From NCBI GenBank assembly GCA_023091665.1, contig JALJCQ010000012.1:2666001-2730000 (forward strand): 64,000 nucleotides of DNA, written 5' to 3'. The notes beneath the pieces were generated by a model. That model saw nothing but the letters and a program-made list of their open reading frames with translations. It was not told the DNA's origin and made no database searches. The stretch comes from Pythium myriotylum (Eukaryota; Oomycota; Peronosporomycetes; Pythiales; Pythiaceae). Shown here in pieces: positions 20,774-30,900 of this stretch (the first letter of the stretch is position 1; each line of letters starts with the position of its first letter). Position numbers and translations under genes: made by a program.

Positions 20774-21792
20774 ATGCTCCCGCTGTTCAAGGGCGTCGTG
20801 CGCGGCCTGCGCCGCCTCACGGCGCACATCGCGCCGCCCGGCGACTGCCCCGTGTGCCTCGACCAGCTGCCCGTGATTGGGCTGCTGGAGGCCGCGAGCG
20901 CCGCTCAGGAGACCCACGTGAAGCTCGTCTGTCGCCACAAGTTCTGCACGGGCTGCGTGCGCCCGTACCTGGAGATGAAGATCAAGGCGCGCGAGGTGGA
21001 GGACGGTATGTGTTTTAGGCTCCATATTGGACTGCAGATGGCTGACGGTGGCGTTTAAATCTTATCAGACCAGCTCGTGTGCCCTGTCGTGGAGTGCAAG
21101 CAGAGCATCCACGAGCGTGACATCGCGCGCGTTGGCGGAGACGTTCTCTTGCAGATCTACAGACAAACGCTCAAGCGAGTGCGAGTAAGTATCGCTCTGT
21201 GGGTGGTGCACGTGGTGAGATCTGACAGAGTGCACTACTTATTCAGGACGAGAAGAATCCGATGGCAAGGTGGTGTCCGAACCCGAAGTGTGGCGAGCTC
21301 ATCATCTGCGAGTCGACCTCCACGTTTACTTGCCCTACGTGCACAACGGTCGGTTGCTTCAAGTGCCGCGGTACTGCGCATCGCTTCGCGTTCCTGTGTC
21401 GTGCCAAAGTGGCGGAGGACGCGTCATATCTCCAGTGGGAAAAGTCAGTCGGCGATAGAAGATCAGTGCGGTCGTGTCCGCGGTGCCAAATGCGGATCTG
21501 GAAGACTGAAGGATGCAACCACATGACATGCACGAGCTGCAGGCACGAATACTGCTGGGTGTGCGACAGTGACTGGGACCGCAGCCACTACTCGTGCTAC
21601 GAAGTGGCGATCCTGGGCAACGCGTTCGTCACGCGCCTCGTGCACCAGGTGGTGGGCTACGCGGGCATCGTGCTGATCGTCGCCATCATTTCCATGTACG
21701 GCTTCGCCGCGTTTGTTGGCTGCTATGCAGTCTTTTGCATATTGCTCGCGCAGATACGAGGCCACCAACAGGCAGCAAGGGTTGAGAACTAA
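20774..21792 (+). CDS. RBR (RING-IBR-RING) E3 ubiquitin ligase 1, membrane-anchored (3 exons, 297 aa)
   Basis: Exons 20774-21005, 21069-21184 and 21247-21792. RING1 starts at CPVCLDQL (Cys ~25) and continues LVCRHKFCTGC, with its last zinc pair after intron 1 (QLVCPVVECK). The IBR follows (WCPNPKCGELIICES ... FTCPTCTTVGCFKCRGTAH). RING2 reads CPRCQMRIWKTEGCNHMTC then SCRHEYCWVCD; the Cys of GCNHM is the thioester-forming residue of RBR ligases. After RING2 a hydrophobic segment (YAGIVLIVAIISMYGFAAFV) forms one or two membrane helices, as in the RNF144 group. The enzyme receives ubiquitin from an E2 and passes it through the Cys to substrate at a membrane. It is the only cluster member with two introns. 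Confidence 0.9.
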
Positions 21793-22057
21793 GAAGTACA
21801 GACTACTTCATAAGGTACTCGGCTCTGTTGAAGGAAATGGCAGTTGAGGGCATGGCTCATAGCAGCACACAAACGCTCCATCGTGTGGGTTCAAGGTAGC
21901 TGCTTGCAAGCTCCCCCAACTGCCTCTGACAAAGAAACTATTTTTGCTGGTCATTTCTGAGAAAACCCACCAGGTGAGATATCAGGTGGATCTCGCTCGT
22001 CCTCGACATGACTCCGAGCACCTCGCCCACAAGTCAAGACGACAGCTCGCAAGACTC

Positions 22058-23028
22058 ATGGGCGCTCTCTTGTCGCTGCTTGGAGCAATCTTCTTCGGCG
22101 GGATCGAGCGTCGCCACCCGTCTAGACGTCCGGAGTCTCCTCCCACGTGCCCAATTTGCTTGGACCCCATCAAGGTCTCCAAGGGCAAAGACCAGCAGCA
22201 GACGTCCGTCCGCCTCGCATGCGACCATCAACTCTGCCGCAAATGCCTTCGTTCGTACGCGGTGATGAAGATACGCGACCGAGAGGTCGAATACGGTGCG
22301 TGTGATCGCCGTTGACGTCTCTTCTCAACCTAGACTGACTCATGCTCTTTGCAGACCAACTCGTCTGTCCTATCGTCCACTGCAAGAGAAGCCTCAGCAC
22401 AGAAGACCTCCGTCGTATCCTCGACCACGACGCCTTCCTGCAATACGAGCGCACGCTGCGCCGAGTCCGCGACGAGAAGAACCCGCTCGCGCGATGGTGT
22501 CCGCGTCCGCAGTGCGGCGAGCTCGTGGTGTGTGAGCCCGGCGCGCGAACGTTCTCGTGTCCCAAGTGCGCGACGGTCGCGTGCGTGGGGTGTCGCGGCC
22601 TCGCGCACTGGTTCGCGTTCCTGTGTCGCGCGAAGACGTGGACGTCGGACGCGTCGTTCTCGGCGTGGGCGAGGTCGGTGGGCGGCGCGCGTGCCGTGCG
22701 AGCGTGTCCGCAGTGCCAGATCCAGGTGTGGAAGAATGGTGGCTGCAACCACATGCAGTGCACGCGCTGCCGCTTCCAGTATTGCTGGGTCTGCAACGAG
22801 AGCTGGGCGAGCCGCCACTACCAGTGCCGCGAGCCCAACGTCGTGACGCGAGTGCTCGGCGCCGACGTGCGCGCGAGGCTCAAGACGCACGCCATCCGCT
22901 GTGGATGGTTCGTGCTGGCGCTCGTGCTGCTGCTCAGCTTCGTCATCGCCATCCTCCTCGTCCTCGCGATGCTCTACTACGTCGTGCGCCTGCCCATCGC
23001 CCTGGTCTTCCGCGCCATCCTCACGTAG
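22058..23028 (+). CDS. RBR E3 ubiquitin ligase 2, membrane-anchored (2 exons, 303 aa)
   Basis: Exons 22058-22295 and 22355-23028 (intron 59 nt, phase 1, at the same place as intron 1 of copy 1). RING1 begins at CPICLDPI, with LACDHQLCRKC; the remainder is QLVCPIVHC. The IBR is WCPRPQCGELVVCEP ... FSCPKCATVACVGCRGLAH. RING2 is CPQCQIQVWKNGGCNHMQC then RCRFQYCWVCN with the catalytic Cys in GCNHM. The C terminus has a strongly hydrophobic anchor (WFVLALVLLLSFVIAILLVL). Bases 22510-22802 are identical to 23799-24091 in copy 3, so the IBR-RING2 part was recently duplicated or converted, while the N and C termini differ. Confidence 0.9.
22510..22802. repeat. 293-bp block identical to 23799-24091 (RBR copies 2 and 3)
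   Basis: Reading the two segments side by side I find no mismatch over 293 bp, at an offset of 1289. The block covers most of the IBR and RING2. Upstream the similarity continues with scattered differences to about 22380; downstream it ends abruptly after the shared gtctgcaacgagag. Confidence 0.9.
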
Positions 23029-23338
23029 CTACGGTCGCACGCCTTAGCGGGCTTCGAGCCATCCATCGTAGCTGTCGTTGTCGTGTCTTTGTTCTCTCTC
23101 TCTATCCTTCGCGGGCAAATGCTCCCCATCGTATATCACGCTCTTGCCTCGTCCCGTGTAAGCCTTCATCTGAGTCGTTCTAGCATGGAGCCCACATCTC
23201 CGTGAAGTCGCGGAGGTCCACAGCTGAGCGGGGATAGTCAAGGAGGCAGTCAGTCGGGCTTTTCGAAGGCCAGCATCTCCACGAGATGAGGCCAGTGCTC
23301 TCTCCCCTCTGCTCGGGCGACGACCCTTCGTGCTCCAG
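23029..23338. other. Intergenic region between RBR copies 2 and 3, 310 bp
   Basis: No coding frame with family support. It presumably contains the terminator of copy 2 and the promoter of copy 3. A ctctctctct-like pyrimidine tract lies near 23093-23103. Confidence 0.4.
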
Positions 23339-24368
23339 ATGGCCTCACTCCTCAAATCGCCGTGCTCCATGGGCGTGCTCCGATCGATCGCCGCCGCGTT
23401 CGCGCCCGAGGCCGCCGAGCCCTCCACGCCGCCGGCCAAGTGTCCTGTGTGTCTGGAGGCGCTGACGCCGCATGGCTCGCATGTCACGCTCGCCTGCAGC
23501 CACCAGTTCTGCCAGGCGTGCATGGAATCGTACGCGAACATGAAGGTGCGCGAGAGCCAGGTCGACGACGGTACGTTTTAGAGCTGCTCCCACGAATCAA
23601 GAGGACATTCCTTCCCACCGAGACTCACTCGTGCTCTCTGCAGGCCAGCTTGTGTGCCCCGTCGTCGACTGCAAGAGAAGCCTCAGCACAGAAGACCTCG
23701 GTCACATCCTCGACCGCGACGCCTTCCTGCAATACGAGCGCACGCTGCGCCGAGTCCGCGACGAGAAGAACCCGCTCGCGCGATGGTGTCCACGTCCACA
23801 GTGCGGCGAGCTCGTGGTGTGTGAGCCCGGCGCGCGAACGTTCTCGTGTCCCAAGTGCGCGACGGTCGCGTGCGTGGGGTGTCGCGGCCTCGCGCACTGG
23901 TTCGCGTTCCTGTGTCGCGCGAAGACGTGGACGTCGGACGCGTCGTTCTCGGCGTGGGCGAGGTCGGTGGGCGGCGCGCGTGCCGTGCGAGCGTGTCCGC
24001 AGTGCCAGATCCAGGTGTGGAAGAATGGTGGCTGCAACCACATGCAGTGCACGCGCTGCCGCTTCCAGTATTGCTGGGTCTGCAACGAGAGGTGGCTCAG
24101 CTGTGTCTGCAAGGCCTCGTCAGGGAGCGGCGCGTGGCGCTGGACCAGCCACCAGAGTCTCCAGGCTTTCGTGTGGTACGCGTCGTGCCTACTGCTCGTC
24201 CTCCTTGTGGTGCTGAGCTGTCCGGTGGCGCTCGCGAGGAAGCTTGGCGTCGGCTTCACCGCAGCAATGCTGCTGTGCACCGTCACCGTGGCTGCACTGG
24301 TCCCTGTGACGCTCTACTACATCATACACGTCCCCGCCGCCGTCGTCTGGAACCTGCTTGCAAACTGA
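23339..24368 (+). CDS. RBR E3 ubiquitin ligase 3, membrane-anchored (2 exons, 318 aa)
   Basis: Exons 23339-23570 and 23644-24368 (intron 73 nt, phase 1). RING1 is CPVCLEAL ... LACSHQFCQAC with QLVCPVVDC after the intron. IBR and RING2 are the same as in copy 2 at the DNA level (WCPRPQCGEL to YCWVCNE), including the catalytic GCNHM Cys. The C terminus then diverges completely and carries two hydrophobic stretches (SCLLLVLLVVLSCPVALARK and AAMLLCTVTVAALVPVTLYY), against one in copy 2. The start ATG at 23339 lies in good context; a CTG-led extension is ignored. Sharing the catalytic half with different RING1 and anchor suggests the same chemistry with different E2 choice or location (inference). 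Confidence 0.9.
23799..24091. repeat. 293-bp block identical to 22510-22802
   Basis: Second member of the identical pair in the RBR cluster; see the partner block. The two lie in direct orientation 1.29 kb apart, so unequal exchange between them could delete or fuse the genes. Confidence 0.9.
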
Positions 24369-24432
24369 TCGCCTCGTCCTCGCCCGATGGTTTTGGCTCG
24401 GCCTCGATAGTTCTCATCGCGATTTTATTTTG

Positions 24433-25259
24433 ATGCTCTTCAGTCGAGAGATGGATGACGCCGAGCCCAACAGCACCGCCGTGACGTGTCCGATCTGCTG
24501 GGAAGCTCCTTCCGAGTGGATCGCGCTCGCGTGCAACCACCAGTTCTGCGCAACATGCCTGCGCTCGTACGTGGACACCAGAATCCAAGAGGGTGAAGCC
24601 AAGAAACGTAAGTCGCTGCCCGAGGTTGCACATCCCATTCGTCTAACCAGCGATGCTTCTGGGGGGGTCAAGTCAAATGCCCTGCCGCGAGTTGCTCTAG
24701 CGTTATCGACACCGCTTTCACATTCGACACCGACCCACAAGCCTCTTGTGGCTTTCCGCCATGTCTCGTCGCTGAGCAGAGCAACAAGCTTGTACGATAC
24801 TGCCCTCGCAGCCAATGCGGCGAGCGCGTTGCCTGCAGCGTCTCTGACAGTACTTTCACGTGTCCGAGCTGTCGAGCCGTTGGGTGTGTGCGCTGCCGCG
24901 GATCGGCCCACCGCTTCGGCTTCCTCTGTCGCGCCGATGTATTGGAAGAAGCTTCGTTTCTCCAGTGGGTCAAGTCTGTCGGCGGTCCTCGCGTCGTGCG
25001 CGCGTGTCCGCAATGCGGCGTCCAGATATGGAAGACCGGCGGCTGCAGCCACGTGATCTGCGCTCGCTGCCGCCTCGACTTCTGCTGGGTCTGCAGGTTC
25101 ATGTGGGCCACGCGACACAATTGGTGTCGCGACGCCGAGCGCCGCTGGGGCCTCCACAGCGCCCCTCACGCAGTCGCTGCCACAGTGAGCGTCATACTTG
25201 TAGTAGTCGTGGTTGCCTTTCTCAGGAGCTCATGTCGAACGTGGCATTTGATACATTAA
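24433..25259 (+). CDS. RBR E3 ubiquitin ligase 4, shorter and divergent (2 exons, 253 aa)
   Basis: Exons 24433-24607 and 24673-25259 (intron 65 nt, phase 1). RING1 begins near residue 19 (CPICWEAP, LACNHQFCATC) and is completed by LKCPAASC after the intron. The linker between RING1 and IBR is unlike the other copies. The IBR is YCPRSQCGERVACSV ... FTCPSCRAVGCVRCRGSAH; RING2 is CPQCGVQIWKTGGCSHVIC then RCRLDFCWVC, with the catalytic Cys kept in GCSHV. A single short anchor (VAATVSVILVVVVVAFL) ends the protein. All zinc ligands I can place are present, so it looks functional, but it is the most divergent member and probably the oldest duplicate. Confidence 0.85.
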
Positions 25260-25513
25260 TTTATGACATAATATTAAGTACGGAATGCTCTGCCTCCATC
25301 GCTTGCTAAGTGCGATTTTCCAACCCGAACTGCATTGACGGCCGACCCCGAAGGGCGGGAAGAAGTTGCCTCGCCGCCGGCGCCTCTGGAGGCCCCGAGC
25401 GCCAGCGCCGCGTCACGACCGACTTTGGATCGTCTCTTGTTCGCGTTGGCGTGCCACTCACGGTGTTTGGGGCGCCGTAGCTGCTCAGAAGCGTCCGTAG
25501 CTCCTCGTTCCCA

Positions 25514-27715
25514 ATGGACTTTGTCGAGACCCATGACCCCTTCGGCTACGTCGGCGCACGCGTGATGCGCCGCGCTCCACGGAGCGGCCGGCGGCGACAG
25601 CGCAAGTCCTCTTCCATGAAGCCTGATCCGGGCGCACTCGCTGCCGACCACGTCGACGGCGACGACGAAGCCGATGGGACGGCGCGAGAGAATGGGATGA
25701 TTCTCCACGGTTGGCTCACGCGATACGATTCGCGCCTCGACGTGTACTCGTTGTTCATGCCCAACGGCGGTGGTGTGACGCTCTTTTCTCGTGACGACAT
25801 CATGAAGTTCATCTCGAACCCCGAGTTCGTGCTGGAGAAGGAAGACGATGACGCGTTCCCGCCGCCACTCGAAGACACAACGAGTCGGTTCGTCGGCGCG
25901 CCGATGCGCAAAGCTGCAACACCAGCGAACGGAACACGAAAGGGGAAGCGGCGGACGCGGCGGTCCCTCGATGGAGGAAGTGACCTGGATGCGAGCGAAT
26001 GGGTCGACGGCCGAGTGGTTTGTTATCATCCGTTTGCAGATAGGTATCGAGTTGAATACGACGACGAGAGTACATCGGATGTGACAGAAAGCGAGATTGT
26101 GGACGCGCTACTGGCATTTGCGAAGCGCACAGTGGAAGATGCTAAGAAGAGCAGTAACGAGAGTCCAAGCGCGAACGAGGAGGTGGTATCGAGAAAGCGC
26201 CGGCGCAGTCAGGACTTCGCTCAACCTGCTGAGGACGATGAAGAGACTGAAGACGAAGAACCGCCTGTGACAAATGACACGATGAAGGTGGAAAATGAGC
26301 GAGAACCGAGTTCGTCTATATCAGTCAACCACGGTAGCTCTGATCGGACAGATTCCGTAACAACCGCTGCAACGTCTAGTACTTCCTCAGCAAACGCTTC
26401 AACTACTCCGACTGAGCCTGAGTTTGAATCGACGGCACCAGTCGAAGATGATGAGCCTATGGAGTTGGCTCCGCTCGATGTCGACGACGACGAAGAAGAC
26501 ATGAATCAAGTGAATGCGGCAATGTCGACATTGGCAACGTCCACGATACAGCCTGAACCACCGGCCAGTCCCGAAGTGATTTCCCTCGTCGACGACGCCT
26601 CCACAACGTCTCCGCAAGAGTCTGTCCAGACTTCTGTGCCGGTATCTGCTGCCCCACGCCCCGTGTGCTATGTCGTCCAAGAGCGATCTCACGCCGCGAC
26701 ACCGCCTCTAGAGAAGCGCGCCCTCGCATTCGAGTTTCTACGCGCTGAACTGACGCGTTTGCTGGACGCTGAAGAATGTGCTAAACTGGAGACGGCACTA
26801 GTTGCCGATGTGATGGCGAACAGAGATATCAAGGACCGTGACGCTGTACGGCGGTTTGTTGAGACTGGTGGCCTCGTGGTGCTCAATACGTTGCTAAATG
26901 CTCGTGGTCGGGACGCACTGGTGAGGCCACAGGCCCGTTACGACCGTGTACTCTTTCTGCTCAAGCTGCTTGCCATGGTGCCGACGCCCTCGGAGCAACA
27001 AGTGATGGAGTCAGGGATCGGCAAGACGGTTGGACGACTCATTAAGTCACGTATGAGCGATCAGCAATCGGCTCCCGACGCCGCGATGCCAAAATGCATC
27101 GCGCACCTGGCCAAGTGGATCAAGCACAAGTGGATCTCTACAATGCGGCGCGAGAAGCCACCGGCTAGTGCGAGTGCCACCAAGAAGCACATGCAGCGCC
27201 CCACACACGGTCGGCCGTCTGGCCCACGATCGCATGATCCCACGCCGATTCCACGCCGCCCTATGTCTCCGTCCCTTCCAAGCATCGGGTCGTTTACAGA
27301 TCAAGCAAAGAAGAAATCGGTAGATGTTCTCGGTAGTGCTTTGTCATCTCAGCCGCTGCCACCGAAGTCAAGTCTCAAGCCTGACTGGATGCGGCAGAAG
27401 GAGACTCTGACTCGCACTCGCTTCACGATCAACACGGACGCGAATGCGGAGAGACAGCACTACCAGAGAGACCGATCCAACGCAGTGACCCGATTGCAGG
27501 GCCCTCGAACTCCTGATGATCCAGGTCCTCGGGGCGTGTACGGCCGTGTCCAGCGATTATCCTTTGGGCCACGATGGAACGTGTGCGAGTTCTTCAAGGA
27601 CACACCGCCCACAGCGGTGCGTCGTCTGAGCACTCCCAGGACAAACTCTTGGACGCCAAAGCCGAGGTCAATTCTCCGCAAGACCAGCAAGTATCGCGAC
27701 AACCTCTCATTCTAG
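25514..27715 (+). CDS. TFIIS N-terminal (LW)-domain nuclear protein, 733 aa
   Basis: A single exon. Residues ~60-100 (ILHGWLTRYDSRLDVYSLFM) and ~160-195 (WVDGRVVCYHPFADRYRVEY followed by DDESTSDV) look like small Tudor-type beta folds. A long acidic Ser/Thr/Glu region follows. A helical bundle at about 400-545 (FVETGGLVVLNTLLNARGRD, LFLLKLLAMVPTPSEQQVME, IGKTVGRLIKSR, AHLAKWIKHKW) matches the TFIIS N-terminal/LW domain found in IWS1, Elongin A and PNUTS. The C terminus is basic and has VQRLSFGPRWNVCEFF, resembling a phosphatase-docking RVxF-like motif as in PNUTS (weak). Role: probably transcription elongation or phosphatase targeting on chromatin. It converges with the PWWP-JAMM gene. Confidence 0.75.
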   Translation: MDFVETHDPFGYVGARVMRRAPRSGRRRQRKSSSMKPDPGALAADHVDGDDEADGTARENGMILHGWLTRYDSRLDVYSLFMPNGGGVTLFSRDDIMKFISNPEFVLEKEDDDAFPPPLEDTTSRFVGAPMRKAATPANGTRKGKRRTRRSLDGGSDLDASEWVDGRVVCYHPFADRYRVEYDDESTSDVTESEIVDALLAFAKRTVEDAKKSSNESPSANEEVVSRKRRRSQDFAQPAEDDEETEDEEPPVTNDTMKVENEREPSSSISVNHGSSDRTDSVTTAATSSTSSANASTTPTEPEFESTAPVEDDEPMELAPLDVDDDEEDMNQVNAAMSTLATSTIQPEPPASPEVISLVDDASTTSPQESVQTSVPVSAAPRPVCYVVQERSHAATPPLEKRALAFEFLRAELTRLLDAEECAKLETALVADVMANRDIKDRDAVRRFVETGGLVVLNTLLNARGRDALVRPQARYDRVLFLLKLLAMVPTPSEQQVMESGIGKTVGRLIKSRMSDQQSAPDAAMPKCIAHLAKWIKHKWISTMRREKPPASASATKKHMQRPTHGRPSGPRSHDPTPIPRRPMSPSLPSIGSFTDQAKKKSVDVLGSALSSQPLPPKSSLKPDWMRQKETLTRTRFTINTDANAERQHYQRDRSNAVTRLQGPRTPDDPGPRGVYGRVQRLSFGPRWNVCEFFKDTPPTAVRRLSTPRTNSWTPKPRSILRKTSKYRDNLSF

Positions 27716-27933
27716 CAGCGTCTGGCCTATTTAACCTTTTTGTCAATGGAAGACTCGGCGTGTTGGGCAGTGTTGGTATTCTGGATTCTGCTTAAATATT
27801 GGGCAACAGCCACTACTTCATCGCCACGCTGCTGAGTTTCCACGACGTCCGCAAGTAACCCATCACATCCTAGTACGACAAACAGCACATTAGCAATGAA
27901 AGCATTTGTACTCACTGTAGTGGTCAACAGGAC

Positions 27934-30900
27934 TCAAACCTGGATGAAAGCGTCTCTCAGAGCCACCGGCAAGTTCACTTGTTTCACGTCCTCACGAAGT
28001 GACGCCTCGATCTTATCCGCCTTCGTGATTCTAGCCTTCCACAATTCGTTCAAATCTGTCCGGCGGTGGAAGTCGCGGTAATAGTCAATCAACGTGATGA
28101 TTTGCTCCGTGCATCCGAAGATGCCAGGTCCGTAGTTCGACCGGAGAGAGTTCAAGTGCAATGCGTGGAGTTCGTGTAGTGTCACTGGTTTCGATTCTGA
28201 GGTAGGTTCGTCTTTGATAGTCGTTGGGGGTATCGGTAGCCCTCCCATAGTATCATTCGGGATTGGTTGGTGACTTGTGGTCGCAACTGTTAGAGCTCGA
28301 CTGCTCGACACCTCAGTTTTAACGATCTCTCCGCTCGTCATGGCCACGACAGCAGCCACTAGATCGTCCAAAACTCGCTTGGTCTCGAAGAGAATATGCT
28401 CCTCTTCAGTTTCGTCCGACTGCACTGCGGTGACCACTTTACGAGACTCAAAATCTAACCCAGGCTCTTCAGCGGCTTCCACGACGTCAGGTTGCTGGTT
28501 GCGCTCTCTGTCCCACATTTCTCGAATTGCAATCATGATGTTAGACTTCTTCCCTCGAACTTCAGGCGCAACCCCACTCATGAGCCCCGATCGAGCAACT
28601 GCTTTGCGGAGTTGATCGAGTGTGTAATGCTCCAACGGTTCCACTAGAGATCCAAGCAAGTCCTCGTCATCATTCGCCAAATCAACGGACTTGCGCCTTC
28701 GCGACGATGCTCGCGCCCCAGAAGTTCTGGTTTTCGCTTCATCCTCCGAGGCAGGGACTGATTTGGCCTTGTCGGATTCTAATGTCTTCTGCTCCTGGTC
28801 AGCTTCGATTTCTTTTTTCACCACAAAGCGATCAGGACTACTAATGGCTGGTGTGGAGGCATCAGCATCTGCCGATGTTTGGACATCATTTTCTTCAGTA
28901 CCTTGGACTGGGGGTATCACCTGGTTTGCCACCGTGATGTTCATAATGACCTCGGGCTCAGTTTTCACCTCAGGGCCGGAAGGAACATGTTCCTCTGCAA
29001 TGACTTCTACTCCTTCCCATACCCCGTCAACACTGCTCGCAACCATTCTATCGTCTTCACTTCGAACATTCGTGGTCTCGGGTCCTTTCATCCCACCACC
29101 CGGACCCGGAGACACATTCGTTTGCTCTGTTGTTGACGGTGCATCTAAACCAGACCTTCTCATCGTCAAAGATGGTTTTCGGGTTCGCCGCCGACCACCT
29201 GTCACCATTGAAGCATCAACAGGAGTTGAGCCACCTCCCGAACCTGCACTACTCCTGCCTGAATCTTCCTCCAAGGGCGATTGCCCAACGACCGCATCAT
29301 CTCTTATCTTTGTGTCCCCTTCAGGTAGGTTAGCACTTTCAAAAGCATTCTCTGGGGCCGAATCCCCTACCACCTCATCGTCTTGGAGTACACGACCAAC
29401 GTCGCTCTCGTGGCTCGAGGTGCTGTCCTTGCCACATGATAGCTTGATATCACCTGTGTTTGGCTGGGTTGAACTTCTCGACTGGGCCTCCTGGTTTGAG
29501 GTACTTGACCAACTCGACGGTGAAGGTTCGCTTGAAGGGATGATCTCAATACTTGCATACGGGTCCTCTTCATCCATGAAAGCGCTTGTTGAGGCGTCTC
29601 CTTGTGATAGCGACTGTGACTGAGTTAAAGTTTGAGACTGTGACGCATCGTATGAGAAGGATGAATCACTAACAGATGAAGATGAGGCAGAGGCTGCAAC
29701 GAGGTCGTCGTTCTGAATAGTGATCTGCATGTTCTTGGGGTGACGATAATCGATCAGATCTTGCTGTATGGTCGCCACTTCACTGTTAGTTTTATCCTCC
29801 TGGCTCTGGCTCGAGCCGATTACTATTTCTTCTGGATGGTTTGCCGGTGTGAGCTGCTTCACTTCTTCGACCTCTTCAACATCAAGCACACCACTGGTTT
29901 GCTCAGGTTTCTTCAGATCGCTTTGACTCGACTCTTCAATCCTGATGATATCACTGTAGTGAGTGGGAGAGACTGATTTGATTTCACTGACCACTGGTGC
30001 CGGTCTTGGGGCGATCACACCCATACCATCCTGTGTCGTGCCTACTGGCATCCTCGATAGCTGAAATGAATCACTTGTTTCGGAGGCCAGGTGGTGAGTA
30101 TTTGATGAAGAGTGGACTTGACTTGCACCCGAGATAAGATCGACGACCTCAGGCATTAGGAGGCCATTTACGTCCTTCGCTGGGTCCATGGAGTGAATGT
30201 CTGATTCCGGGATCGCATCAATGGGAGACAATTCGGGGGTATGGAGAGCCAATTTTGGTGGGCGGCCTCTTCTTTTCTTTGCGCTCTGAGGGGGAGCTCT
30301 TTCACCAGGTGCGGCATGCACGATATCTGTCGATAGTTTCCGCTTTTTCGCTCTCACGCCACTTGACGACGCCACTTCACTCTTGATTGCCGAATCAAAA
30401 GGTTCCTTTCGATCTACGTCTGAAGGATCACCATTGGCGGCGACCAGAGCCTTCGTTTCTGACGAGCGTATGATATTCTCTCTTCTCTCATCCTCAAGTA
30501 CGACGCGGTAGAAACGCTTCCGTGGCACGAGCTCGTAAGGCATATGCACCTCCTGCCGCATCCCAGAGTTTACGCGCTCACCTCGAGTATGAAAATACCG
30601 GAACAGGCCGACCGGTGAGTCACGGCGCGAATCGTACGTCCCCACAATGAGCCCTACAAATGGCTCAGTGACCTCCCACTTGCCTGCTCCGAGGTCTTTA
30701 CGTCTTTGAAACAATGCTTGATAGCTCGTCTGGTTCTCGATGTCGCGAATGGATGGATCAGGCGCAAACGCGGGATGTGAGTGGTACCAGCCAACAACTT
30801 CAAGCTCAGCATTCTGAATGATTTCACGCAGCTCGATTTCACTCTCTGGGTCCATTTCAACGTCTGTCGAGCCATCGTCTCCTTCGATCTCAAGAGAGCG

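Noticed and set aside
21006..21068. Apparent frameshifts inside the RBR genes
   Set aside because: The breaks coincide with GT..AG intervals of 59-73 nt at the same codon and phase in all four copies, so they are introns, not mutations or pseudogenes.
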